Positions 35,607 to 44,004 of a DNA stretch of 64,000 bases are shown one piece after another. The DNA lies in the NCBI RefSeq assembly GCF_009665255.1, contig NZ_CP035686.1, positions 1,981,001 through 2,045,000 of the forward strand. The letters run 5' to 3'. The position numbers were made by a program, and so were the translations under genes. Every line of letters begins with the position of its first letter. The stretch's first letter is position 1. The notes below the pieces were generated by a model. It made no database searches, was not told the origin of the DNA, and saw only the letters and a list, made by a program, of their open reading frames with translations. Source of the stretch: Vibrio metoecus (GTDB lineage Bacteria; Pseudomonadota; Gammaproteobacteria; Enterobacterales; Vibrionaceae).

Positions 35607-36665
35607 TTACGCTTTAGTCGTCTGCTTGCGAATAAACATCGCATCGCCATAACTAAAGAAGCGATATTGTTCTTTTACCGCATGTTCATAAGCCGCCATG
35701 GTGTGCTCATAACCAGCAAACGCACTCACCAACATGATCAAGGTTGATTCTGGTAAGTGGAAATTGGTGATCAAGCAATCCACCAATTGGTATTGATAGC
35801 CTGGGAAGATGAATATTTCGGTATCACCAAAGAAAGGCTTTAATTCCGTGCCTTTTTTCAGTGCATCTTGCGCGGCACTTTCTAGCGAGCGAACGGATGT
35901 GGTACCTACAGCAATCACTCGGCCACCACGCGCTTTGGTTGCAGCAACCGCATCCACCACTTCTTGTGGTACTTCTACGTATTCCGCATGCATGTGGTGA
36001 TCGTGAATATTTTCCACGCGCACAGGTTGGAAAGTCCCTGCGCCAACATGCAGTGTCACATACGCCAACTCAACACCTTTAGCTTGGATCTGCTCCAGCA
36101 ACGCTTGGTCAAAATGCAAACCGGCCGTTGGTGCGGCTACCGCGCCTGGTTTTTGGTTATAAACGGTCTGGTAGCGTTCTTTATCCGTATCTTCATCAGG
36201 ACGATCGATGTAAGGCGGCAATGGCATATGGCCAATTTGGTTGAGGATATCCAATACCACGGTTTCCGCAGTAAAACGGATTTCAAACAACGCATCGTGA
36301 CGCGCCTGCATCACGGCATGAAATTCATCATTTTCGCCTAAATAGAGTTCAGTGCCCGGTTTTGGCGGTTTTGATGAGCGAACGTGCGCCAAAATCGTGT
36401 GTTCATCAAGCATGCGCTCCACCAACACTTCCAACTTGCCGCCGCTGGCTTTGCGCCCAAACATACGTGCAGGGATCACTCGTGTGTTGTTAAACACCAG
36501 CAGATCACCTGGTTCAACGAATCCGAGAACATCTTTAAAGGTTCCATCCGTCAGTTGACCGCTGTTGCCGTCAAGTTGCAGCAAGCGGCTCGCGGTACGT
36601 TCTGCTTTTGGGTAACGAGCAATCAGCTCGTCTGGGAGTTCAAAATGAAAATCTGAAACTTGCAT
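35607..36665 (-). CDS. queA: S-adenosylmethionine:tRNA ribosyltransferase-isomerase
   Basis: QueA moves the ribosyl part of SAM onto preQ1-tRNA to give epoxyqueuosine. It has 352 residues (E. coli 356). The family-typical start MQVSDFHFELPDELIARYP and segments such as VFNNTRVIPAR and AAPTAGLHF are present. It heads the queA-tgt-yajC-secD-secF series; a 228-bp gap before tgt leaves room for an internal promoter, but I see no terminator there. Confidence 0.97.
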   Translation of the reverse strand: MQVSDFHFELPDELIARYPKAERTASRLLQLDGNSGQLTDGTFKDVLGFVEPGDLLVFNNTRVIPARMFGRKASGGKLEVLVERMLDEHTILAHVRSSKPPKPGTELYLGENDEFHAVMQARHDALFEIRFTAETVVLDILNQIGHMPLPPYIDRPDEDTDKERYQTVYNQKPGAVAAPTAGLHFDQALLEQIQAKGVELAYVTLHVGAGTFQPVRVENIHDHHMHAEYVEVPQEVVDAVAATKARGGRVIAVGTTSVRSLESAAQDALKKGTELKPFFGDTEIFIFPGYQYQLVDCLITNFHLPESTLIMLVSAFAGYEHTMAAYEHAVKEQYRFFSYGDAMFIRKQTTKA

Positions 36666-36969
36666 GGCTCTTTCTTGATTAAGTGATCAGTATCGTCGCC
36701 CGATTTCGCGGCGCGCCAGTATATACCTAAGTGCGCTCAAGATACAGGAATGCTGCGTGGTGATACACCTCTCGCAAGGTAACCGTTTGTAAAGACCGAA
36801 TGACGTTGAGGCCAAAGTTCGATGAGTCAATCCATCACGTTCGCCTTATCTACATGAAAGGTATATTTCGGCTCAAGTTCGCAGAAGTTCCCCGTCAGTA
36901 GGGCTATAGTGAATAGGAAAGGGTTAGAAAATCCCGTTCAAGTTTCTCTCTTTGACAAAGGAGTTGGCG
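36666..36969. other. Noncoding region between divergent queA and the CBS-domain gene
   Basis: This 304-bp gap holds two divergent promoters. For the CBS gene, CTATAGT (-10 TATAGT at 36905-36910) lies 60 bp before its start and has no good -35, which would fit a stress sigma factor or an activator. No open frame or repeat stands out. Confidence 0.4.
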
Positions 36970-37419
36970 ATGATCAAAGTTGAAGACATGATGACACGTA
37001 ATCCACACACTTTGTTACGTACTCACACCCTCAATGACGCAAAGCATCTCATGGAAGCGCTCGATATTCGGCACATTCCGGTGGTGGATGCGAACAAGAA
37101 ATTATTGGGCATTGTTACCCAGCGAGATTTGTTGGCCGCTCAAGAGTCAAACTTGCAACGGATAGCCCAAGATCCCTCTTACACTCTCGATACACCACTC
37201 TACGAAGTCATGCACACCGATGTAATGAGCGTAGCTCCCCAAGCGGGGCTGAAAGAAAGCGCACTGTATATGCAAAAACACAAGATTGGTTGTTTGCCTG
37301 TCGTTGCGAAGAGTGAGTTAGTCGGCATCATTACCGACAGTGACTTTGTGACTATTGCGATCAACCTGCTTGAGTTGCAAGAAGAAAGTGAACCAGATGA
37401 AATGGATGAAGAACAGTAA
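36970..37419 (+). CDS. Protein with two CBS domains
   Basis: This 149-residue protein consists almost wholly of two CBS motifs (about 8-60: MMTRNPHTLLRTHTLNDAKHLM to GIVTQRDLL; about 78-135: VMHTDVMSVAPQAGLKESALYM to GIITDSDF), a Bateman module that usually senses adenine nucleotides. It has no attached catalytic domain; the acidic tail ends EPDEMDEEQ. The ATG at 36970 has AAGGAGTTGGCG upstream. It is divergent from queA and convergent with aceA. A role in energy sensing is a guess; no partner is encoded beside it. Confidence 0.88.
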   Translation: MIKVEDMMTRNPHTLLRTHTLNDAKHLMEALDIRHIPVVDANKKLLGIVTQRDLLAAQESNLQRIAQDPSYTLDTPLYEVMHTDVMSVAPQAGLKESALYMQKHKIGCLPVVAKSELVGIITDSDFVTIAINLLELQEESEPDEMDEEQ

Positions 37420-37468
37420 GTCAGCGGCATCGCGTTTTTCAACACAACGCTGTTGTGCTCGGCGTTGA

Positions 37469-37493
37469 TAAAAAAGGCGGCCAGATGGCCGCC
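37469..37493 (-). terminator. Intrinsic terminator of aceA
   Basis: Perfect 7-bp GC stem GGCGGCC against GGCCGCC with a four-base loop, followed on the minus strand by TTTTTTATC. It lies 30 bp past the aceA stop. Confidence 0.9.
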
Positions 37494-37523
37494 AAAGGTT
37501 CGCACAGAATTGTGGATTATCGA

Positions 37524-38837
37524 TTAGTGAAATTGATCTTCTTCGGTTGAGCCAGTCAGTGCCGTCACAGAACTGTTACCACCTTGAATGGTGTTGGTCA
37601 TTTTATCGAAGTAACCTGTGCCCACTTCTTGTTGGTGTGCCACGAAAGTGTAGCCTTTTTCTGCCGCTTCAAACTCACGACGTTGCACCATCTCAACATA
37701 GTGACGCATTCCTTCACCTTGCGCGTAAGCATGTGCTAACTCAAACATGTTGAACCACATATTGTGAATGCCCGCTAAGGTGATGAACTGGTACTTGTAA
37801 CCCATATCCGACAAGGCTTGTTGGAAATGCGCGATGGTTTTCGCATCCAAATTCTTCTCCCAGTTGAACGAAGGTGAGCAGTTGTAAGCCAGCAGTTGAT
37901 CTGGGTATTGCGCATGAATCGCCTCTGCAAATTTACGCGCCTCTTCCAGATCCGGCTTCGCGGTTTCACACCACACCAAGTCTGCGTAAGGTGCATAGGC
38001 CAAGCCGCGAGAAATCGCTTGGTCAATGCCAGCACGCACGCGGTAAAAACCTTCGGAAGTACGCTCACCGGTCACAAAATCAGCATCGTACGGATCGCTG
38101 TCTGAAGTGAGCAAATCCGCAGCGTTGGCATCGGTGCGAGCAATCACTAACGTAGTCGTACCTGACACATCGGCAGCCAAACGTGCTGCAATCAGTTTTT
38201 GCACCGCTTCTTGAGTCGGCACCAACACTTTACCGCCCATGTGGCCACATTTTTTCACCGAAGCCAGTTGGTCTTCAAAGTGAACGCCAGCTGCGCCCGC
38301 TTCAATCATCGACTTCATCAGCTCATACGCGTTGAGCACTCCACCAAAACCGGCTTCCGCATCGGCCACAATTGGTAGGAAGTAATCGATGCCACCTTCA
38401 TCTTCAGGAGATTTACCATTTGACCACTGGATTTGGTCGGCGCGACGAAACGCGTTGTTAATACGGCGCACCACAGAAGGTACTGAGTCAACAGGGTAGA
38501 GAGATTGGTCTGGGTACATGGTGCCTGCGGTGTTGTTATCCGCCGCAACTTGCCAGCCAGAGAGATAAATCGCTTCAATGCCCGCCTTGGCTTGTTGCAC
38601 CGCTTGGCCGCCAGTGAGTGCGCCCAAACAGTTCACATACCCTTTTTTCGCTGAACCATTCACCAGTTCCCACAACTTGTCTGCACCACGTTGAGCGATG
38701 GTGTTGGCCGGCACAACCGAGCCGCGCAAACTCACCACTTCTTCAGCGGTATAGGTGCGTTTCACATTTTTCCAGCGTGGGTTGGTTGCCCAATCTTTTT
38801 CTAGTGCTTCAATTTGTTGGCGACGAGTCAGTGTCAT
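37524..38837 (-). CDS. aceA: Isocitrate lyase
   Basis: AceA splits isocitrate into glyoxylate and succinate, the first step of the glyoxylate shunt. It has 437 residues (E. coli 434). The catalytic loop KKCGHMGGK places Cys197 in the active site. The ATG at 38837 follows GAGGGATAGATT. It lies 129 bp downstream of aceB with no terminator between, so the two probably form an aceBA operon. There is no aceK beside it in this window. Confidence 0.98.
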   Translation of the reverse strand: MTLTRRQQIEALEKDWATNPRWKNVKRTYTAEEVVSLRGSVVPANTIAQRGADKLWELVNGSAKKGYVNCLGALTGGQAVQQAKAGIEAIYLSGWQVAADNNTAGTMYPDQSLYPVDSVPSVVRRINNAFRRADQIQWSNGKSPEDEGGIDYFLPIVADAEAGFGGVLNAYELMKSMIEAGAAGVHFEDQLASVKKCGHMGGKVLVPTQEAVQKLIAARLAADVSGTTTLVIARTDANAADLLTSDSDPYDADFVTGERTSEGFYRVRAGIDQAISRGLAYAPYADLVWCETAKPDLEEARKFAEAIHAQYPDQLLAYNCSPSFNWEKNLDAKTIAHFQQALSDMGYKYQFITLAGIHNMWFNMFELAHAYAQGEGMRHYVEMVQRREFEAAEKGYTFVAHQQEVGTGYFDKMTNTIQGGNSSVTALTGSTEEDQFH

Positions 38838-38966
38838 AATCTATCCCTCTTGTATATTGGTTGCCTGTTGGCAGCTCGATTCCTTGTTCGATCAGTACTG
38901 CGCACGCTGATCGTAAAGTGGTTTCACGTTACTGGCGTTTTTTCACCTTACTGGTGTTATAGAGGC

Positions 38967-40604
38967 CTACGGCAAGTAGTCGTAGCCCGGTATGGTTAAG
39001 AAATTCGGTAGCTCTTGGCTGGTCGTTAAGCGCTCCATCAATTCGGCCGCTTCAGTAAAACGCCCTTGTGCAAAACGAGACTCACCCACTTCGCTTTTCA
39101 CCACCTCAATCTCTTGTTTGAGGTAGTCGCGAAACAGTTCGTTAGTGACCACTTGCCCGTTATCTAACGTTTTACCGTGTTGGATCCATTGCCAAATCGA
39201 AGCGCGTGAAATCTCCGCTGTCGCCGCATCTTCCATCAAGCCGTAGATCGGCACACAACCGTTACCAGAAATCCATGCTTCGATGTATTGCAACGCAACG
39301 CGAATGTTGTGGCGCATGCCATGCTCGGAGCGTGACCCATCGCAAGGTGCCAATAGATCGGCCGCGGTTATCGGAGCATCGTCCATTCGGCTTACATTGA
39401 GTTGGTTTTTGCGCTCACCAAGCACCTCGTTAAACACCGCCATGGCGGTATCCGCTAAACCGGGGTGAGCAACCCAAGTACCATCGTGACCATTGGTCGC
39501 TTCGAGCATTTTGTCGCCACGAATTTTTTGTAGCACTTGCTCATTCACCGCAGGATCTTTGGCTGGAATAAACGCCGCCATTCCTCCCATCGCAAATGCA
39601 CCGCGCTTATGACAGGTGTAAATCAACAAACGGGAATACGCATTGAGGAAAGGCTTATCCATGGTCACCACTTGGCGATCCGGCAATACGCGGTCGGGAT
39701 GCTTTTTCAAGGTTTTGATGTAGCTGAAAATATAATCCCAGCGTCCACAGTTCAGACCGACAATGTGCTCTTTGAGTGAGAACAGAATCTCATCCATCTG
39801 AAATACCGCAGGCAGAGTTTCAATCAACACCGTTGCTTTGATGGTGCCGGTGTCTAAGCCAAAATAATCTTCCGTGAAATGGAACACGTCACTCCACCAC
39901 TGCGCCTCTTGATAAGCTTGCAGCTTAGGTAGGTAGAAATAAGGGCCACTGCCTTTTTTCAATAGTGCGCGATGGTTGTTGTAAAAGTAGAGCGCAAAAT
40001 CGAACAGTGAACCGGGAATCGCCAAGCCGTTGTAAGTGACATGCTTTTCTTTGAGATGCAGACCGCGCACGCGACAGATGAGCACTGCTGGGTTGGTATT
40101 GAGTTCATAACGCTTGCCATTGTCTGGGTTGGTATAGCTTATGGTACCCAGAATCGCATCACGCAGGTTGATCTGCCCATCCAACACTTTGTCCCACGCG
40201 GGCGACATCGAATCTTCAAAGTCCGCCATGAAGACTTTCACATTCGCATTAAGGGCATTAATCACCATTTTGCGATCGGTCGGGCCTGTAATTTCCACGC
40301 GGCGATCTTGCAAATCGTAAGGAATGCCGAGAACTTTCCAACTCCATTCTCGAATATCTTTGGTTTCTGGAAGAAAATCAGGCAACTGACCTTGGTCAAT
40401 AAGCGTTTGTTTTTGTTCACGCAAGGCCAGCAACTCATCGACTCGCGAGGCAAAACGCTCACAAAGGTGCTGTAAAAAAGTTTGGGCTTCGACAGGGAAA
40501 ATGGCTTGATGTTCGGGCGCAAGAGCTCCCACCACATCAAGCTTGCCTTGGGTCGTTTTTGCTGCAGTTGATTGTTGAGTTAATTCGGCAGTATTGGTTG
40601 ACAT
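38967..40604 (-). CDS. aceB: Malate synthase A
   Basis: AceB condenses glyoxylate with acetyl-CoA to give malate, the second step of the glyoxylate shunt. The ATG at 40604 (545 residues; E. coli 533) has AAGGAAGGAATTT upstream; the 11-codon extension is rejected. Family segments include ITGPTDRKMVINALNANVKVFMADFEDSMSP and GLNCGRWDYIFSYIK (the catalytic Arg/Glu/Asp surroundings). It is transcribed ahead of aceA. A partly palindromic operator-like element lies 33-54 bp upstream and a cluster of palindromes 390-490 bp upstream. Confidence 0.98.
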   Translation of the reverse strand: MSTNTAELTQQSTAAKTTQGKLDVVGALAPEHQAIFPVEAQTFLQHLCERFASRVDELLALREQKQTLIDQGQLPDFLPETKDIREWSWKVLGIPYDLQDRRVEITGPTDRKMVINALNANVKVFMADFEDSMSPAWDKVLDGQINLRDAILGTISYTNPDNGKRYELNTNPAVLICRVRGLHLKEKHVTYNGLAIPGSLFDFALYFYNNHRALLKKGSGPYFYLPKLQAYQEAQWWSDVFHFTEDYFGLDTGTIKATVLIETLPAVFQMDEILFSLKEHIVGLNCGRWDYIFSYIKTLKKHPDRVLPDRQVVTMDKPFLNAYSRLLIYTCHKRGAFAMGGMAAFIPAKDPAVNEQVLQKIRGDKMLEATNGHDGTWVAHPGLADTAMAVFNEVLGERKNQLNVSRMDDAPITAADLLAPCDGSRSEHGMRHNIRVALQYIEAWISGNGCVPIYGLMEDAATAEISRASIWQWIQHGKTLDNGQVVTNELFRDYLKQEIEVVKSEVGESRFAQGRFTEAAELMERLTTSQELPNFLTIPGYDYLP

Positions 40605-40636
40605 AAATTCCTTCCTTGAAACGCTCACCAAGAACA

Positions 40637-40658
40637 TTTGTAACTTTAAAACTACAAA
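40637..40658 (-). promoter_or_regulatory. Operator-like inverted repeat ahead of aceB
   Basis: TTTGTA-N10-TACAAA; 18 of 22 positions are self-complementary. It sits 33 bp before the aceB start codon, in or near the 5' leader. The regulator is not identifiable from sequence. Confidence 0.45.
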
Positions 40659-40995
40659 TTCAAACCACTAACTTTGCTGATTTACTGTGCATTAAGGTCA
40701 CCTAAAGCGACTCTCTTTGCAAGATGGAAAACACTAGACATAAGTCTTAACAACGCCAATAAACCTTAACTCACAAAGGCTTTTTACGAAAGTGCAAAAG
40801 TTAACCGAACGTTAAATTCGAAGTTTTATCCGGTTACTTATTAAGCCGAAGAGAACAGGCCAAATGCGTAACTCATTACGTAATTTAATTACACTTAAAA
40901 ATGAATAAGAAAACACTCTCAAACAAGTGTTTAAATTTTTCGAGATGGTGAAAACGACGGTTTTTATTGGGTTGAAGCAGATCGAAATGAGCGTA

Positions 40996-41093
40996 ATTTA
41001 AACAGCGTTTAAATCAGAATGTGTAAAATTCACATTGTGAATATTTACAATTTTATGAAAGCCTCACCAATTTTGACTTGTGAAATTTCACAA
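40996..41093. repeat. Cluster of three palindromes upstream of aceB
   Basis: Palindrome A: ATTTAAAC-AGC-GTTTAAAT at 40996-41014. Palindrome B: 28 bp at 41022-41049, arms TGTAAAATTCACA and TGTGAATATTTACA (one-base bulge). Palindrome C: TTGTGAAATTTCACAA at 41078-41093. B and C share TTCACA/TGTGAA half-sites. They are not standard CRP sites because the half-site spacing is wrong. Confidence 0.6.
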
Positions 41094-41124
41094 TAAAAAA
41101 ATTACTAACCAGATAAAATACTTA

Positions 41125-41150
41125 AAAGCACGCTTTTCACAGCGTGCTTT
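41125..41150 (-). terminator. Intrinsic terminator of oxyR2
   Basis: Nine-bp stem AAAGCACGC against GCGTGCTTT, eight-base loop, with a short T-run after it on the minus strand. It lies 38 bp past the oxyR2 stop. Confidence 0.7.
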
Positions 41151-41187
41151 CACTAGATAACGTCAACTTAGAATGTACGACCAATCG

Positions 41188-42093
41188 CTAAAGCAGTTCA
41201 GAAACCACTTGAGACAATTGTTCAAAAGTGTGCGTTCGCGAGGAGCTTGGTCGCCAAACTAAGCCAATTTCCCGATACGCTTTTTGACCAGGGGGATCGA
41301 CAACGACTAAATTCTGGTTATCCAATAGGCCATGATCAATCGCCATTTGTGGGATAAAAGTGGTACCCAAACCATTGGCCACCATCTGCACCAAAGTGTG
41401 TAAACTGGTGGCGGTAAATGGATTGATTTTCTCTTTGTCAGTCAATTTACAGGCCGATACCGCATGCTCCGTCAGACAGTGTTCATTTTCTAATAGAAAC
41501 ACGGACTCATCCGGTAAATCATCATACTTAATCGGAACACGGATGCGATCCGCTTGATGACGGCTGATCACCATACGAAACGGATCATGTCCAACGATGC
41601 GCGTTTCCATATTGCCAATCTCAACCGGCAGCGCCAGTATCAATACATCCAATTCACCACTGCGCAATGCTGAAAGCAGATTGCTGGTAGTATCTTCACG
41701 CAACAGTAGGTGCAGTTTGGGGTAGCGTTGGTTGATCTCTTGCACCAAATCGCCAAGTAAAAAAGGCGCTATCGTGGGAATACAGCCCAATCGAAGTTGC
41801 CCTTCCATGCCATCACCTTGGCAAAGCTTACCCAGCTCGACCAAATCTTGGCCTTTAGCCAATAACTCACGCCCATGCTTGACCACCAACTCTCCCGCCC
41901 GCGTAAAGACTAATGGACTTTTCTTATCCTGTTTTTCATACAACGTACACCCAATCAATTCTTCGAGGTTTTGAACGCCCTTGCTCAACGTTGATTGGCT
42001 GACAAAACAGCGCTCTGCAGCCTCACTAAAATGACGCGTTTCATACAGCGTCACTAAATAGGACAATTGTTTCAGGCTCGGCCATTTACTCAT
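41188..42093 (-). CDS. oxyR2: Peroxide-sensing LysR regulator OxyR2
   Basis: This 301-residue LysR regulator is an OxyR with a redox pair Cys206 and Cys215 in LLENEHCLTEHAVSACKLTD. The residue two before Cys206 is Glu204, where ordinary OxyR has Gly (EDGHCL). In V. vulnificus OxyR2, Glu204 with Cys206/Cys215 is the recognised basis of its very high peroxide sensitivity, and it drives the adjacent prx2; residue numbers here match. The HTH is at about 5-65. It is divergent from prx2, which it very likely activates. A second, housekeeping oxyR is expected elsewhere in the genome. Confidence 0.92.
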   Translation of the reverse strand: MSKWPSLKQLSYLVTLYETRHFSEAAERCFVSQSTLSKGVQNLEELIGCTLYEKQDKKSPLVFTRAGELVVKHGRELLAKGQDLVELGKLCQGDGMEGQLRLGCIPTIAPFLLGDLVQEINQRYPKLHLLLREDTTSNLLSALRSGELDVLILALPVEIGNMETRIVGHDPFRMVISRHQADRIRVPIKYDDLPDESVFLLENEHCLTEHAVSACKLTDKEKINPFTATSLHTLVQMVANGLGTTFIPQMAIDHGLLDNQNLVVVDPPGQKAYREIGLVWRPSSSRTHTFEQLSQVVSELL

Positions 42094-42149
42094 GGTTTTA
42101 TCAGTACCTTAGGTCAAACTTGCTTCACAGCTAACGGATTCCATATTTA

Positions 42150-42215
42150 TCGCTTTTTTCGATTAACTCAATCTATTTAATTCGCTTTTTTCAATCCTAC
42201 AATCTGTACTATAGT
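42150..42215 (+). promoter_or_regulatory. oxyR2-prx2 intergenic region: 32-bp-spaced direct repeats and prx2 -10 element
   Basis: TCGCTTTTTTCGATT (42150-42164) recurs as TCGCTTTTTTCAATC (42182-42196); both are followed by a further CAATC within 10 bp. The 32-bp period is about three helical turns. TATAGT at 42210-42215 is a good -10 with a poor -35 (TTTTTC), as expected of an activator-dependent promoter. This is the likely OxyR2 binding region. Confidence 0.55.
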
Positions 42216-42293
42216 TTCTCTCGTTCAAATACGGACTGAGCCGTGGCTCCATGTCACGCCTTAGCAATTACCATACTTCTTAGGAGCAAAATA

Positions 42294-42899
42294 ATGGTAC
42301 TAGTTGGTCGCAAAGCCCCTGATTTTACTGCTGCAGCTGTTCTGGGTAACGGTGAAATCGTTGAAAACTTCAACTTCGCTGAGTTTACAAAAGGTAAGAA
42401 AGCGGTTGTTTTCTTCTACCCACTAGACTTCACTTTCGTTTGCCCATCTGAGCTGATTGCATTCGACAACCGTTACGAAGACTTCATCGCAAAAGGCGTA
42501 GAAGTGATCGGTGTGTCTATCGACTCTCAGTTCTCTCACAACGCATGGCGTAACACTGCTGTTGAAAACGGCGGTATCGGTCAAGTGAAATACCCACTGG
42601 TTGCAGACGTTAAACACGAAATCTGTAAAGCCTACGATGTAGAGCATCCAGAAGCAGGCGTTGCATTCCGTGGTTCATTCCTGATCGACGAAGAAGGTAT
42701 GGTTCGTCACCAAGTGGTTAACGACCTACCACTAGGCCGTAACATCGATGAAATGCTACGTATGGTTGACGCACTAAACTTCCACCAAACTCACGGTGAA
42801 GTGTGCCCAGCGCAATGGGAAGCTGGTAAAGCAGGTATGGAAGCATCTCCAAAAGGCGTTGCAGCATTCCTAGCACAACACTCTTCTGACCTGAAATAA
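42294..42899 (+). CDS. prx2: 2-Cys peroxiredoxin Prx2 (AhpC/Tsa family)
   Basis: This typical 2-Cys peroxiredoxin reduces hydrogen and organic peroxides. The ATG at 42294 (201 residues) has TAGGAGCAAAATA upstream; a 17-codon open extension is rejected. The peroxidatic cysteine is Cys50 in DFTFVCPSE and the resolving cysteine is Cys171 in EVCPAQW. Codon use is strongly biased toward preferred codons, suggesting high expression. No ahpF lies beside it, so its reductant is probably a thioredoxin- or glutaredoxin-type system (inference). It is divergent from oxyR2 and followed by a strong terminator. Confidence 0.95.
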   Translation: MVLVGRKAPDFTAAAVLGNGEIVENFNFAEFTKGKKAVVFFYPLDFTFVCPSELIAFDNRYEDFIAKGVEVIGVSIDSQFSHNAWRNTAVENGGIGQVKYPLVADVKHEICKAYDVEHPEAGVAFRGSFLIDEEGMVRHQVVNDLPLGRNIDEMLRMVDALNFHQTHGEVCPAQWEAGKAGMEASPKGVAAFLAQHSSDLK

Positions 42900-42983
42900 G
42901 ATTCTTAACCCCGCGCTCAACACGGGTGGTTGGAAAATATAAAGCGAAAACGCTACGCCAATCAGTTAAGAAGTAAAGTCTTC

Positions 42984-43014
42984 AAAAGCCCAAAGCAATG
43001 CTTTGGGCTTTTTT
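42984..43014 (+). terminator. Intrinsic terminator of prx2
   Basis: Thirteen-bp stem AAAAGCCCAAAGC against GCTTTGGGCTTTT with a three-base loop, then TTTT. It lies about 85 bp past the stop codon. Confidence 0.9.
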
Positions 43015-43197
43015 CTATCTGAAATATCACCTCTTTCTCTCTCCTGTTTATTGGACAGTACCATTTAGATCAAGGGCGCTCACCATCATTAAATGGGTAA
43101 TTCATACGCTAAACTTTACCCCTATTCTGACTCATTCAACACGCAGACTGCTGCTATCATGGAGGCTAATTTGCTTTATCTAGCCGGAGATAACTCT

Positions 43198-43956
43198 ATG
43201 AATTATCAAGTTGAAGTCTGCATCGACAATATTGAATCCTTGCACAACGCCATCGCGGGGGGCGCTACACGCATTGAGCTTTGCTCTGCACTCGCGCTAG
43301 GTGGGTTAACCCCAAGTGCGGGGTTGATGCACAGTGCAGGAAAATGTTCATCCATTCCGGTTTACGCCATGATCCGCCCAAGAGAAGGGGATTTTTTCTA
43401 TCACGATGACGACCTCATCATCATGGCGCAGGATATTCATACAGCCCATCAAGCCAATTTACAGGGAGTGGTACTGGGTTTACTCAATGCCAATGGCACG
43501 ATTGATGTTCAACGCACCCAACCTTTAGTCGATTTAGCCCATTCACTCGGTTTAGGCGTCACTTTCCACCGCGCTTTTGATCTCTGTGCAGATCCAGAGC
43601 AAGCGTTAGAAGACATTATTGCTTTAGGTTGCGAACGCATTTTAACGTCTGGTTTGGCACGTACTGCCTCTTTGGGGATTGATTGCTTAACCCAGTTGGT
43701 TCAACAAAGTGCGGGACGCATTTCCATTATGGCTGGCGCAGGTGTTAACGCACAAAATGTGACGGAAATTGCCGTGGCAAGCGGAGTGAAAGAGCTGCAT
43801 TTGTCTGCAAAAACGACTCGTCCAAGCCTGATGCAGTTCATTCGTTCTGAAAGCAAAATGGGCGCTAGCGACTGTGATGACTTCATTATTCCGGTAACGA
43901 ACACGGTAGCCCTGCAACAAACCGTACAAGCTCTCAACTCCATCAAGGTAAACTGA
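43198..43956 (+). CDS. cutC: CutC family protein
   Basis: CutC is a TIM-barrel protein once linked to copper tolerance, though its direct role is uncertain. It has 252 residues from the ATG at 43198, which follows CCGGAGATAACTCT; the open frame runs 35 codons further upstream without support. Family features are plain: MNYQVEVCIDNIES, GGATRIELCSALALGGLTPSAGL, and MIRPREGDFFY. It lies between prx2 and ppk2, 48 bp before ppk2, and may be co-transcribed with the latter. Confidence 0.95.
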   Translation: MNYQVEVCIDNIESLHNAIAGGATRIELCSALALGGLTPSAGLMHSAGKCSSIPVYAMIRPREGDFFYHDDDLIIMAQDIHTAHQANLQGVVLGLLNANGTIDVQRTQPLVDLAHSLGLGVTFHRAFDLCADPEQALEDIIALGCERILTSGLARTASLGIDCLTQLVQQSAGRISIMAGAGVNAQNVTEIAVASGVKELHLSAKTTRPSLMQFIRSESKMGASDCDDFIIPVTNTVALQQTVQALNSIKVN

Positions 43957-44004
43957 ACTTACGAAAGTACGCTGCTATGCTTAACTCATCACAGGAGAGA
44001 TGAC

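Larger units (their letters stand above)
40605..41187. other. 583-bp noncoding region upstream of aceB, rich in inverted repeats
   Basis: AT-rich DNA between aceB and the oxyR2 3' end (both minus strand). It holds an operator-like repeat next to aceB (40637-40658), a small hairpin followed by ATTTTT on the plus strand (40911-40940), three palindromes within 100 bp (40996-41093) and the oxyR2 terminator (41125-41150). No convincing gene is present; a 14-codon plus-strand frame at 40864-40908 precedes the hairpin. Confidence 0.6.

Noticed and set aside
41078..41093. CRP site at TTGTGAAATTTCACAA
   Set aside because: The half-sites TGTGA and TCACA are four bases apart rather than six, which does not fit CRP.
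43093..43197. Upstream extension of cutC
   Set aside because: The extra 35 codons have no ribosome site and no homology to CutC, and the ATG at 43198 has a good site.
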